This document shows positions 25,351-41,300 of a DNA stretch of 64,000 nucleotides, piece after piece. Position 1 is the first letter of the stretch. The number at the start of each line of letters is the position of its first letter. The translations under genes and the position numbers were made by a program. The notes below the pieces were generated by a model that was not told the origin of the DNA, did not search any database, and saw only the letters and a program-made list of their open reading frames with translations. Origin of the DNA: Cloeon dipterum. Its lineage: Eukaryota > Arthropoda > Insecta > Ephemeroptera > Baetidae. The stretch lies in assembly GCF_949628265.1 (NCBI RefSeq), contig NC_088790.1, forward strand, positions 10,296,545 to 10,360,544. The letters run 5' to 3'.

Positions 25351-26380
25351 ACCTGGAAGTCCAAAGTATTTTAAGAGTTCCTTATGCAAATATATTTTCA
25401 CCAAGATTGCCTCAAAATCCTTAAAGAGTTTTTTACTAACAAGTTATTCTGGTATGTCTGGTATGAATTCTTTAAAAATATTATCCGCTTTCTACTAAAA
25501 TTAAATATCCACGTGTATAGCATGAAGCCAACATTTAATAAAAATATTGTCATTATTTGAAAATGTCAGATTTTGTATGACTTCACTCTAGGAGTATACT
25601 GGCTTGGCAGGCTTGTAAAATCAAAACAGCCCACACAAAATTAGCATTTAAAATCAATTTTTATCTCAGGCATTTCAATTCAACGTCAAATAGAACCTTA
25701 GCACAATTCACTCTTAAAATTTATACTGGCATAGATAAAACGAGATCGAAAATTATTTTTAGTTGTTTTTTGTTTTGGACATGGAAATTAATAATTATTT
25801 TGAACATTATTTGATTAAAAATATTATTAAGCTTGTATAAATAGGATACTAAATCTGACCCATAATATAAACACTAATCACACGATTTAATTTTCATGTA
25901 GGATTAATATAATCTCCAAATTGAGAAAAAATAAGCCTTCCACACTAATAATTTCATATTTTCCAGTGGGGGTCTCCCAAAATCACACTATTTTTTTCAT
26001 TTTTTTGGTAGTAAGATTTTTTTACTATATTTTTCATATTTTTCATTTTGTTCTGGTTAACATTGGATTATTGTTTCGTGCCAGATCGGATTCACTAATT
26101 TGCAATGAAAGGAAACAAGTAATAACGGCTAACTTTTGAAAAGTGCAGTGGAAAGATTGTGCGTGGGAAAAAGTCGAGAATTGAGCACATGAGAGTTATA
26201 GGTACACCAAAGATTTTCAATTGGGTAAATTGTAACGCCAACTGCCGACACGACAGTTAAAAAATTATTCAAGGAGCGGCACAGCCATCAAAAATATAAT
26301 AAGTAGATATTACGTCGACAAATAATGATAGTGATAGATATTAATAAACGCCGGAATCGCAATAGGGAAGAGCAGTCTGC
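25351..26380. other. AT-rich intergenic stretch between DNAJC25 and Rap1
   Basis: Very AT-rich with T and A runs. No supported gene or repeat. Composition changes sharply at about 26,390 where the Rap1 promoter island starts. Confidence 0.5.
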
Positions 26381-26389
26381 GGTTCAGTT

Positions 26390-27060
26390 AATGGGAGCGT
26401 GTGCTGTGCGGTCGAACGCGAACGGGGCGCACGCCGTCATTTTGCCGCGTCACACTCTCACGCGACGTCAATTGTTTCGCAGAGTGGGTGGGGCGCATGC
26501 GCAGGCGGAAATTGAGCAGCCATCGCCCCAGATAACGGTGTATCAAAAGCGAGGACGAGAGATTTGCGGCCGCGGCGGGCGAGAATATTGCATGTCGACG
26601 CCTGGAATTCGGCCGTAGTCGACGCAAGCAGCACCTTGGGTATCGGGCGCAGCGGCGTGCACGCGGACGAGTCGGCCCCGTGTCGACGCAGCACAGTTGT
26701 TGGCACACGACACACACAAGCGGCGATGGCCCTGCTGGGGAGGAGCAGCAGCAGCGCCTGAACTCGCTCAAGCACCGACACCCTTTTCGCCACCCGAGCA
26801 TCGGTCGGCCATCGAAGGTGAGAGCCGGCCGCGCCCGCCGACCGCAGGGGGCCCCCGTGGCCCCCCGCGCGGCTAGCATTCCGTCCCGGTGGGAGGCGGA
26901 GGAGGAAGGCGTGTGTGTGTGTCACTCTCGCAGGGGGCGGAGTGGGTCGGCCTAATCAGCGCCCAATTTAGGCCCCGGCGGAAGTCCGAGGGGCCCCGAG
27001 CGCCTCTGCGGCGGCCCTCACCGCCCCTCGGTGCGGTCCGCATTCTTACGAGGTGATGCA
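26390..27060 (+). promoter_or_regulatory. CpG-rich promoter island and 5' untranslated exon of Rap1
   Basis: This is the GC-richest block left of 46 kb, dense in CpG and CAG/CGG motifs. A good donor (AAG|GTGAGA) at 26,818 ends a likely noncoding first exon; it would join the acceptor at 27,523 just upstream of the Rap1 ATG. Open frames on both strands (for example 26,388-26,925 on the - strand) are Arg/Ala/Pro-rich by composition and are not taken as genes. The start of transcription cannot be fixed from sequence. A (GT)n run sits near 26,911. Confidence 0.55.
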
Positions 27061-27565
27061 CACACCTGTCTTCTACTTATTTGACTCGCTTTGCAAAAAA
27101 GGAATGAGGAAATCGCGGAAGCTTTCCTGATTCCGACTCATCGCATGACTCTTTCCAATTCGGGCTTGCAGACGATGCGAATGGCAGTCTTACTCGGCCT
27201 GCCGAAGGCTGAATCACGAATCGAAACCTCTAGCGAGGCGCGCGATCACCTGTCGGAATGACCTTGACATTTGACAAAATCGGGACTTGTTGATCACCTG
27301 CATAATGAGACATGCCTGTCGCGGTCATCATTAGTCACTCGACCCGTCTTATCACGCGACTTTCGAAACGGCATTACGAATGGAATAATGAGTTTCCTGT
27401 TCCCAACAGATCCTCTTTACTCGTCTCTGACAAAAGCCCCGCCCATTTTGAGTCGACCAAAAATTATATTTCGTCACATTATCAAGGAAGCGATGATGAA
27501 AACATTTATTTGGTTCATTTCAGAGTTGTCCAGCGCAGTGTTCCGCCGAGTGTAGCAGCGAGTGA

Positions 27566-30622
<3,057 letters not shown>

Positions 30623-32594
30623 TCACGCCCCACGCCCTGACTAATAATTTTCGAAACGAGGGAAAACCAACTGCAAAAGGATCAACGACGACCGTTCGTC
30701 CTTCCCGCATAATGAAAGACTTTTCCGAACTCACACACAAACAAACTACTCTGTCAAACTCACTGCAGGCACAAATCGAGTCTCCCCCACCCCCTCTTTC
30801 CCTGACCCCCTGCCCACCCTGTCGGATCGGTGTTGTTGGTTTTGTGCTGCCGGCTGCGCAATCTGGTGATACGTTTTTGGTTAAACGCTGATGGACCGCC
30901 CCCCGTGTTTGCTTGTTTCCCGAGGACCGATTTTCTGTCGCCCGGCTCGTGTCCTTTTATAGTATTTCGGTATAAAAATTCTACTGCTATGTACTACTGC
31001 CATCGTCTCTTACTCCTCACTGTAACAACCGCTGCAGATCAAGATTAAGAAGAGAGAACCACTGTCGGCCGGGTTGCGTTTTTCCCCGCGAGTCGCCCGC
31101 AGACGGCCGGCCCAGCCGCTGGCCCTCGAGTGCCAAAGACATTGACGCTTTCTGTGATTTTGGCCGCAGCGGCAGTGCCAGCGTGGCGGGCCGGCGCCGA
31201 TCGGCGCAGCGAACTTGCCTCCCCCCACACAACACAACAAAAACTAAAATCAAATTAGCAAGAATCGACTATTAATATTTAAAGCAGACAGAAATCGAGA
31301 ATATATTGTCATCCAACTCTTTTAATGAATGTGTAACATAAGTGTGTGTCACCCCTCTGATGAATGAGAATCGGACAACTTCCTAATTCGCAGTAATAGC
31401 TTTGTGGTCCCGCCGCGCCGAGTTTGGAAAGAATTCGAATCCGTCTGCTATAGTTTTTGCCGACGAGTGACTTCGGATGTACAAAATTTGCATCGCAAAC
31501 CCACTGGACCAATCGGACTACTCGCAACTGATGAGCAATTTTGACGTCTTTCACGCAGTAAAGGAAATTTGCGCTGCTCACCCATCTCTTTTCCTCGACT
31601 TTCTTTCGTGTCTGTCTTTTCCAAAGTCGGACCGGGCGGGACCGCTGACTATCGAGCCACTCGAAGCTTCTAATTTTGTAACCCAACGCCAATGGAAGCA
31701 ACCCCCCGGTTTTGGTTTCCGCGCCGTTTAGTTAAGAGTAATCGTACCGCTTTCTTGATCACGATAAATAATTTGCTATCAATACACACGCATATAATAA
31801 TATATTTTTCTCTCGCCCACGAGCTTTAAAAGAAAAAAATGTATAACCGCTTACTGCTACAGGTAAACACACAAAGTGATGTTCGAATGATATCAGTTTT
31901 CTGTTCATGTTTGGCATTTCTCTCGGAAGTTATACACTGAAGGCGAAAGTTAAGAGACTGCTGAAGCGTCTCAAAGCAAGTCAGTGTAATTATGATTATT
32001 ATTATGAACTAATGTAATTACTGAATATTATTAACAACTATTTCCGATGAAATTGGATGCATTTTTGAGCATGTTTAAGTTTTATCTGTGGAAATACGGT
32101 CTCGTTGAAAGCACCGGAAGTGCGGTCGTGCATTTTTGGCAGTGAAAATAGAAAATCAATACGCATTTGAGATAAGAGGGGCGTTCTGGGTATCGTTTAA
32201 GGAAAATCAAAAGCGATGATTTTCTATCGTTTAAGACGTTTTTGTTTTGCTTCTTGGGAGCGTAGTGAGCAAGAAAGGAAAAATAACGTGGGAGTAATAA
32301 TCGAAAATATATATCAGCACAAAATCGTGGGTATTTTAGTCTTGCGGATGGTTATTTTTGTTGAAAACCGAATAATGGACCATCCATTTCCGAGAACATG
32401 GAAGATAATAATGATGATGCTTGTAAACTGTCTTCTGCGCCTTTCTGCCAAAAATTGATGGGAAATTGTTTTGGATGGTAATAAGTAACTTGAAAAAATT
32501 CTGGTATCATTGATGGAAAACAACTGCCCCCTTCCCCTTGTATTTTAATCTCTGTTTTAAAGTTTAAGATCTGTTCTACTCTTGTAAAAATAAA
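30623..32594 (+). other. Probable Rap1 3' untranslated region
   Basis: After the stop comes a C-rich pyrimidine tract (about 30,780-30,825), a GC-rich block (about 31,050-31,230) and then AT-rich DNA. The first canonical AATAAA I noticed on the + strand is at 32,589-32,594, which would make the 3' untranslated region nearly 2 kb long. An earlier end with a variant signal is possible. Open frames here (for example 31,309-31,701 on the - strand) show no family motif. Confidence 0.4.
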
Positions 32595-32782
32595 AGCATG
32601 AAAATTATTTGCTTTGCTCTTCATTCGTCTCCCTTGTCCTGCATAACCACGGTGGTCGGTGCCTATTGTTTTCAGTTTCTGCTGATAAATTGTTATCTCA
32701 CTTCCTGCGTTGCCGCAAAGTGGTTATGCCAGCTGAACAAAAATAAAACAGCCACGTCATTCACATTTTTGAATTCTGCATC

Positions 32783-32788
32783 TTTATT
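32783..32788 (-). terminator. Candidate poly(A) signal of the ciboulot-type gene
   Basis: TTTATT on the + strand reads AATAAA on the - strand, about 525 bp after the stop at 33,313. Together with the + strand signal at 32,589 it suggests that the Rap1 and ciboulot transcripts end close together or overlap slightly. This is inferred from position only. Confidence 0.3.
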
Positions 32789-33312
32789 TCTAAATTTCAC
32801 CGAGGGTTTTTTACAAAATAAGCACTTCGATCGTTTGCGTTGGAAAAGCATCAAACTTTGTTGAAAAAATACAACCACAGGGTGGTTCGCACGTGAGAAA
32901 ACTTTGATTGGTACAAAAAAGCCGGCCGAAGGTGCACAATGGTGAGTGGACCGAGGAATGTCTTTGCTGTGCTCTTCGGCCTGCGGTTACAAAGTAGGCT
33001 TTTGCGCAACACAATACATCTATACTGAACAGACCCACAGCATGGCAGCAATCCTGCCAACGGACCCTTGGCTTTTTGGACGCATGCAGAACGCGTAAAT
33101 TGACTTGTAACAAAAATTCCTGCTTACTATTCCACGTAAAATATAAGGAGACACAATAATTATCCATGTAATTTAATAATAATTTTACAAGAAGTAGAAA
33201 AGAGAGAATGGGTTAGTAGTTCAGCATCTCGCAGAGAACAGTAGTTGTTGGCGTCGTTGACTTGCTCGCGGGGAAGTGGCGGTGACGGTGCGGGCTGAAA
33301 GGATTACACGAC

Positions 33313-34406
33313 TCAAGCCGACTTCTCCGCCTCGATCACTGCAAGCGACGTGCAAAGTTAGGTGTCATGACTTCCGGTTCGGAAACTATCAATTCTCACC
33401 TTCCTTGGTGGGGAGCGGGTTCTTCTCCTGGGTTTCCGTGGGCTTCAAGCTCTTGGCATCAAAGTTCTCGATACCGGCGATCAACTGCTGCTGCCCCTTC
33501 TCCAGCTCGATAGCTAAAGTAGGGAAATGAAGCAAATTAAAATCTCGTACAACAAGGAACACTAGATTAGTTCACTCTGAAATCGTCTTTAATTATCAAT
33601 GCGGGAAAACAACATTAATTGCAAACCTTCTGGGTCGGGGAGGGGGTTCTTCTCGTTGGTCTCAGTGTGCTTCATCGAGTCCTTGTCGAAGCCCTCGACG
33701 CCCTTCAACAGGTTGTGGTGCACCCTTTCTTGCTCGACAACTGAGGTGCGCAACGAAACAAAAGAGCATGCGTGTTATCAAAATGAGAATCATGCAATCA
33801 CGAAAAATAAAACATAAGCTCAACGACTCCACGATCAAATTGTTCTACAAAGCGTGCAAGATACGCACCTTCCTTGTCTGGCAAGCAAATCTTTTCAACA
33901 GTGTTGGTGTGTTTCAGCTTTTTCGTGTCAAAGTCTTCCACGCCCTTGATCAGATCCTGGTGGGTTCTTTCCTGGGCCACATCTTACCAAAATAAACGGA
34001 AACGAAATAAAAATATGACTACATACAAAACCATAAAAAAAGAAACGGTGAATCGGTCTAGCTTAAAATGCGTGAAAAACTACAAACTACGAAAACAGAA
34101 CGTGTGTATGTGTGGTGTGTAAAAAGTGTGCACACCAGGTTGAACGGGCCGCATTCCGTCGGTTCATGATGGCGCACCGGTACATATTTCAAATAATCTC
34201 TGGCTCGCCAATTATGGCGCTAGCGCGAAATACGACTGAAAAATAATGAAGCTGGCGCGGTCACCTTCGGCTGTGGGCAGCACGTTCTTCTCGTTGGTCT
34301 CGGCGTTCTTCAGCTTTTCCGTGTTGAAGTCCTGCAGCTCAGACTTCAGGTCGGGAGACACCTTGGGCAGTTCCTTCAAGGTCGGGCTCAGAGGGGCGTC
34401 AGACAT
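33313..34406 (-). CDS. cib: Ciboulot-type beta-thymosin repeat protein with four repeats
   Basis: A small cytosolic actin-binding protein: beta-thymosin/WH2 repeats bind G-actin and, in Drosophila Ciboulot, promote barbed-end assembly. Five coding exons: 34,406-34,265, 33,982-33,869, 33,740-33,627, 33,513-33,400 and 33,338-33,313 (stop TGA), 169 residues. It starts MSDAPLSPTLKELPKVSPDL. Each repeat ends in the thymosin linker: LKNAETNEKNVLP, LKHTNTVEKICLP, MKHTETNEKNPLP and LKPTETQEKNPLP. The three central exons are each exactly 114 bp with the same phase, so each encodes one 38-residue repeat unit. The protein ends VIEAEKSA. Ciboulot of Drosophila has three repeats (129 residues); four recalls the C. 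elegans tetra-thymosin. An acceptor two bases before the ATG shows that the 5' untranslated region is spliced. Confidence 0.95.
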
Positions 34407-34408
34407 AT

Positions 34409-35301
34409 CTGCAACAAAACAACAATTTCTAAAATGAAATTTACTAAAAAGGTGCACGAAATTTATATTTTCCAGCCCTCAAGAATTTTTTAGTGATGAT
34501 AAGAGCAGTTTTTCGCTGTTTGAAAATAGCTCAAATGTGTAAGGAAGGAATTTTTGGCTATCACAGGGAGATTCGAGTTGCGGGGTTTTCTTTCGTTACT
34601 CTTTTCGTTAGCACTCAGTCAGAGACGATGAATGCAGGCGAACGCTTGATGAATTTTGTTTTGGAGGTTGAGTACTGCTAATGAGGCCTACGGGGCTGAA
34701 TACATTAGGAGAGCGTGTGATATTATGCTTTCTTTTACTAATTGTTCCATTCCTTGCATGTTGGTCTATGAGGGAAGCCATCGGAAAATCATTTTCATTA
34801 TTTAAATGAAATGAAAAACTTCGGTTTATATTTTATCATCGTTTAACTATCATCTGCTCTTTGCCACGTATTGGACGAAAAATCGTTCGCAGTGTGTTCG
34901 GATTTTCCACAGTAGCGAATTTTATCGCCCGGTCATTGCCTCCACCGCGAATCTCTATCCAATATTTCAGCCGGTCTAGTTACCGCGGCGACACGCGCGC
35001 GCACTGCCGCAAAACCGAAAACTGGCTGACACTTTGATGGATGCACGAACCACACCACAGACCAATGCGCGTTCGAGTTACAGCCTTGCTTTTAATTCCT
35101 GTGCCAAGCTCGAAAATACACACACCGATCCAGGAAAATAATTCCGAGTCTGAAATTACGGGATGACGGAGCAGGTGTACCGTCAGCACGTCTGTCGCCA
35201 GGACAGGAAGCAAAGCCATTTTGGATGCTGTTCTAGAATGTTTTGGGCAAGCAGTTGAGAATCATTTCATTGTGTGGATGTAAACAATGCATCCATATAT
35301 A
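34409..35301 (-). promoter_or_regulatory. Upstream region of the ciboulot-type gene with a TATA-like box
   Basis: The acceptor TTGTTGCAG ends at 34,409, so a 5' untranslated exon lies to the right on the - strand. A TATA-like TATATATGG occurs on the - strand at 35,301-35,293 and would place a start near 35,270. A GC-richer stretch at 34,980-35,220 downstream of it may contain the untranslated exon. The donor cannot be fixed by eye. Confidence 0.3.
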
Positions 35302-38300
35302 GGTGGGGAGTAGTTTAGAAATAATTGCCATAATAAGGTGTAATCTTTCAAGGCTTCAATAAAAAATACATATTTTAGTGTAGGCGGATCTGGTGAATAA
35401 ACAATTATTTGTAAAAATGAAGAATTTTATGGAATACAGACTAGCCCGGTATTTTTTTTTTAAGATTTCAGGTCGGAAAATATATCTCAAGTTGGAATGG
35501 AATGAGAATATGTCCAACACAAAATTTGGGATTTAAGAATAAAAATGATATAATGCTACCACATACCACATTGTGTCTTTGGCTCTTTCATAAGCATTGT
35601 CGTGCCGAGTTCATAAGCAAAAGCTGGATGTACGCGTGCTGCCGGTGTCGACTTCCATAGTGCGCCGACTATTTTTAGATCCTGAGTTACTCTATTTTCT
35701 GCGCGTTTATTGTTGGCACAGCTGGAGCGGAGCCTGACAGTTATCGATTTCGGGGGTTTTGTTCTGGGGGATATCGGTTTTGAGTTTTATTCACTCGGCA
35801 GAAAGTAAAAATAACGTTGCTTCAGGCATAACGGAAGGCGATTTCACGCAAACACCGCTGAAAAACGGGTCATAACCCGGCGAAACGAAATTTCGGCGAG
35901 CAGTAAAAAGCATGATGTCCGACGCCTGAATAGGGCGGACAGGAGCAAAAAAGAAAATCGACAGCACACATGGACGATGTTTGAAAAGACGTTGGCAAAG
36001 ATGCCTATTTGAGGAAGGAGTGCATGGGAGGAAGAGCGAGTGAAAAAGGAAGCTTGTCGTGGCCCGTTAGCCGACGTCGACGAGAAATGCGAAATGCGGC
36101 GGGAGAGCAATGAATAATCTCATCGCACTTGAGCCTTTTCTTGTCGCATTGGCCGGGCTTTGTTATTCGCGTGGGAAGCGGCTGCACTCGCATCTCGCGC
36201 AAATTCTCAGCACCCACCGTGCACGCGGCTTCATTACTCTAGATTCGGCTGTGCGCGGCGTGACCTTCATCGCAGCCGATGAAATTTGCATTTTTTCAGC
36301 CGCGATTCCACCGAAATGCAACTTGTTTCAAGTCTGCGGCGGAGGCTCGGCAATCTTGGCGTGAGCGGTGAAATATTGGATCAAGAGCTAAATCGAGCAC
36401 ACGGATTGAAGCAAAACTTGAGCCGCGCAGCCGTTCAAAGAAAAAACGACTGGGAGATTTGGGATTAACGTTAGAGCAAAGAAATAATCGGTTTTATGGC
36501 TGCCACTAGTTGATTTTCGATAACAATACACTACTACGCTTGATCTTTTAAGCCCTTTTCTAAAGTCCTAATCATCAGCTCGACGCCGAGACAAAATATG
36601 ATTTTTCACAGCCCGAGTCCTCTTTCAAGTTTGTTAATGCAGCCGTCAGCAAACAGCTGTTGCTCTGTGTCATCTGCTTCACGAATGACCTATAATTTTT
36701 AGGCTCAAGCGTTTCAAACGTCTCTGCAATTTGATGATAGCAGTGCGTCCAATAACTTAGTTTTCGCTGTTCAAAGAGAATAGGCTGCAAATTGAGTGGT
36801 CGTGCGCCACATTCGGCTGATTGGAGCAACGACAAAGAGCGCGGCGCCGTGCATCACGTAGCATTCATCGAAAGAGAAAAAGTGAGCGCGGTCGTTGCGC
36901 CGAATTGTAATAATAAAGCGCGCCGTGGCGAAGAATGAGAAGATGAGGTCGGCCTGTGCTAGCGCGAGAGCAGCGAATGAATATAAATCTGGAGCAGCCC
37001 ACACTTTAATCCTGCAAATAGACACGCGCGCGATAAAATAAATTGCGCTGCCTGGCCTGCTAGCGCTCGCACCCAGGGCTTATCGCCAAAAGGGTGGTGT
37101 GTTGTTATGCACATACACACACACTCACTCGCGACACACGGGCCTAAAATAAATTTGTTTTGCTTTCGTCACTTTTTACGCTCGTCCTTTGAAAAATTAT
37201 GCACTCCGAGGACAAGAATCGCGTCCAGAGGCGTCATTCTAAATATAAACAGCAAGGAAATATAATGGGCCGAGTTTAAATTGGAAATCCCAGACTTAAA
37301 ATGTTGCTGGCTAAAAAGTCAAAATTTCATTTGTTACCGAAGTATAGGATAGTGGAGTGACATTAAAAGTGGAATAGTTGGGATTTTGATTAACTTTTAC
37401 TCAATTTGAAACGCTTTTGCTATAATTTCAATTTTTCCTTTCAGATATGATATGAAGTGGGATTTGGCACTTAGGGACTTTCTCTTTTTGGCCAAATATA
37501 TCGCCATTCTCATTAGGCACTCGTGTTCACCGGTTTGGACGATTCATATACTAACCAAGGTGGGTGTAACGGAAAATAATATCAAAAATTAAGATTTTAC
37601 GGGATTTACCTGGAAATGAGGAAAACTAAGTTAAAATCATCAGTGGTTGGTTATAATAATTATTTACCACTAGCAAGATGATAATAATGTGGTATTTTTT
37701 CCGAGAATCAGCAGGCACAGCTCACCAAATAAAAAGCAAAATTTGCATTAGTTAATTTTCTCTTGTAATAATGGGAAATTTTGATTTTACGCAAACTTTT
37801 TGCCTTTGGAAACCTAGTTTAAATTAAAAATAAATAATCCAGAACTCCGCACCAGCATTATTTTGTCTTTAGAGCAAAAAGTCAGAAAAAAAATGGAAAC
37901 AACGAGCACCTCCATTATACTATTTAGGTTTGCACACATTTTTCGTCCTTCAGTTGTCAGTCATAAAATTATGAAACACGGAAGCAAAAATCCTTTTGCA
38001 AAAGGGCTTATCTAAGCGCTTCTGCGACATTTGAAATGCTTCTTTTTACTTTCGACGGCCACAACAGCAGGTTTTGCCAACTCAATAACCGACTCATGAA
38101 AGTCTACAAGATATTATTTTATTGTCCTTTATCAATCACTAGGCAGTCGACGTGTAAAAAAACTAATGTATGGAGTTTAGATTTTCTCCCCACAAGTGCC
38201 AGCTAGCCAATTTCTCCGCAAGGTCATCACAGCAAAATACGTCTTCCAAGTGTTTTCGGGTTAACGAGAGAAGTAATTAAGACGTAAAAGCCAGTCCGCT

Positions 38301-41300
38301 CAGGTTTGGCCCTTTGACACCGTGCATTTCGAGAAAACCGATTCTGGGAAGTGTAGGAGGCTGCACCCCGCGAGGAGGAGGGTGCGACGTGCCGGGTGGC
38401 GCCTTCTGGACGCGCCAGGTGTGCGCCGGCCGACTCTCACTTGGCACAATTTCTGCCCATAATAGGCACAACGCGCGGCCGCGGCGAGTGAGTCAACGTG
38501 CCTCACTTCGGCAAACTCTCTAGCAAAGGTCGTTAATTTCTTTCATTCTTTCTCATTGCCATGCCGCGCGGCTCGACTTCCCTCGAGCTTTTGTCAATCG
38601 GACGCACAGCACGGGCGGAAGGAAACGGCGCATTTTAGTTCGTTGCCTCTCTCTCTCACTCATGTTTGAAATTCCGCTCGTGCACCAGACGCAGCAGAAA
38701 AGTCGGCGGAGCGCGAATGCGCCGGCCGGCAATTACGCCGATCATTTATTTCTCCTGCATGCTAACTGGATGTTTTTCCAATCCTCGATCCGTCTCGTTT
38801 TTTTCCACTCGACAGGAAGTTTGCCCCGCGTGCGAGTGTGCCAGACTGATTGTGCCGAATGCTGACGCGAGCAATTTGCACTCGACGAGTGCTCACGACT
38901 CACTCGCAAGAAGGACACTGATTGATAATCACTGCAGCGATCGGCGGTTCGTTTCTCAATTCTCAGCTCAAGTTGAAATTCAGAATACCTCAACCGCCAT
39001 TTGGATTTACCGGATTGATGAATACGGAATAAATTTCATGATCTTCGCTCAACTGGAAAAGCTCGTTTATTCGGATTAAATTTTTTGCTGCCTCATGAGC
39101 AACAAGGTTTCGGGAGCAAGCGTTTGTTAGGAGTGAAAATTAAATTTAAATTGTCAGCAGGTACAAATTATTGTGAATTTTTGTTGAATAAAAAGAAAAT
39201 TCTTAGACGGAGTTGGAAATTGTCTAATGGAACAGAAAAAAATATCAAAAAGATCAAGAAACGAATAATTGGATTACTTTTAGCACCACTTTTTAAAGTA
39301 GTGAATCTAATGTTCTTAAAACAAATTATTTTATTGCCTCCGAAGTAAGTGTTTGTTTTATTACAAAGATGGAAACAAGGCGGTCATTTGCCGCAGCTGT
39401 TTCACAAACAGGGTATTCCTGTTCTGCGCCTCACAAGAAAGAATCTCATTTTTCCGACTTTCAAAAACCTCCTGCGCACCGACAAGATCGAGTTCAAGGC
39501 TCAGGCAGCGTGCAAGCAGAGCGCGTCGGCCAATTAATTAAGTAATTCCGGCCGGATATTTGCATTTTTAATAGATTCGGCACGTCGTACGTTTGTGCCG
39601 CCGCGTGTGTTTTGTTGCGCACAAACGCGCCGCCTATTGCAGATTTATTGCGCGCACGTCGCGTTTCCGTTCAATTTTTCTCGGCAATAAATTAGCAGCC
39701 GAGCAGACGAGCTAATTGCACCGTGTGTGAAGCGTGTGTGAAGGATGATGCGGGCACGAGTGCACGAACCCTAAAACCGGGCGCAATGCACCCGAAACAA
39801 GGTGGCATGTACAAGCAAAGCGACCCCCCGTGCATTACCAGGATCGTTTTCAAGAAGAGATGGCGAAAATAAATAGCATTCAATTTTAAAGACACAAATA
39901 AAGAAGAAATCAGAATGACAGCAATATAATTCAATTTTTCTGTAAGTTCTAAATATATAACTGTACTGAAAATTACTAACGAGGTTATTTGCTTTACGTT
40001 GAATTGAAATTCCGGACGTTCCGGACATATTCCTTGAAGTTAACGTCTTTATTACGCTAAAAATTATCAGTTCCTTCTTCAGTCAGCTGTATATTTCTAT
40101 ATCAAAATTTTATGAGCGATTCTCTTTTAACACGACAGTTTAAAAAAGGAAAGATTCGTTTGATAAACTTTTAAAAACCTTGTAAGAAAAAAATCAGTTT
40201 TTAAGAGGTTTAAAGTAAAATATATCAATAAGGGAAATTTGACATCATATGATAAAAACAATACCTTTCAAGCCCTTCTATTTCCTGCTCTACACATATT
40301 ATTTGCTTCTTTTGACTGTCTTATCTTATAACCCTCAAATCTAAAATTAAAATCTGACTTTAATTGAAAGTAAGTGTATATTAGTATCCTTCTAGCCTGT
40401 CAAAATACAGTTTTAATATAACGCTGGGTGAATTAATAATGGTTTCCACTCAATTTTTATCCTTGTGTTGCTTGCCTGATAATTAAATTTATTCACTTTT
40501 CCTGCCATAAAACGCAAGTGAACGTGACGAACTGCAGCTCAAATGGCGGATTAGGAAACAGTTACCTCTCCACGCAACACCAAGTGCGTATCTCTCGGTT
40601 AATATTACATCGGCAAACATGAGCAAAAAGTCTGCTGATAATTAAACTATTACAGAGGCAAAAATTAATGGATTTTCCGCGGCTGGCTGCGTTTGTGGCT
40701 CACAAACGCCTCCGTGATCCAGTTGTGCGCGCACAAAAGGAGGAAACTGGGCGGCTCTGTCAGCTGGCGCACCAAAATTTGAATACATCGTGTGGAATTC
40801 ACTCATTTCGAGGCCACAATAAGTTCTCTGACCTGAGTACGCGAGCCCGTCGATAAAACAAAGGAATTATCTGCCAATATTTGAATTATCTGCCCTTTCC
40901 ATTGTTCTCACTCACTGCCGCGAATATCAATTTTATCTGTCGCTGACACATATTCACTCAAGATATGAAAAATTACGTGCTTTTTTTCCTGCTGTCAATG
41001 CACCCGAACAGTCTCATTAGAAAAAGCAACAAGTAAAACAACACTCTAGGCGACAGCTGGAATATTTAGGAAATTCCCAGATCTGCCCAGTTCGGAGTAA
41101 ATGTGTTGCCAGAAAAATCACAAGTACGTGAAAAAGTTAATTCTATTTAAAATGAAGCTTTAAGAAATTAACTTTCAATAACTTTCTAGTTTCTTAGCGT
41201 CAAATAAGGTGTCTTTTTAATATATACCCCGCAAAGGGTATTGAATAGGGCTATATAAAAAGCAGAGCCAATATTACTCCTTTGAGACACGCGTTTTAGT

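Noticed and set aside
26388..26925. Two overlapping - strand frames of 155-163 codons
   Set aside because: They are Arg/Ala/Pro-rich products of a CpG island on the opposite strand of the Rap1 first exon; composition explains them.
34980..35219. 79-codon - strand frame downstream of the TATA-like box
   Set aside because: It might be read as a coding first exon of the ciboulot gene, but no donor in it gives an in-frame join to the exon at 34,408.
39349..39541. Possible short exon (two overlapping 62-codon frames)
   Set aside because: Balanced composition, but no domain and no convincing acceptor and donor pair; no neighbouring exon to join.
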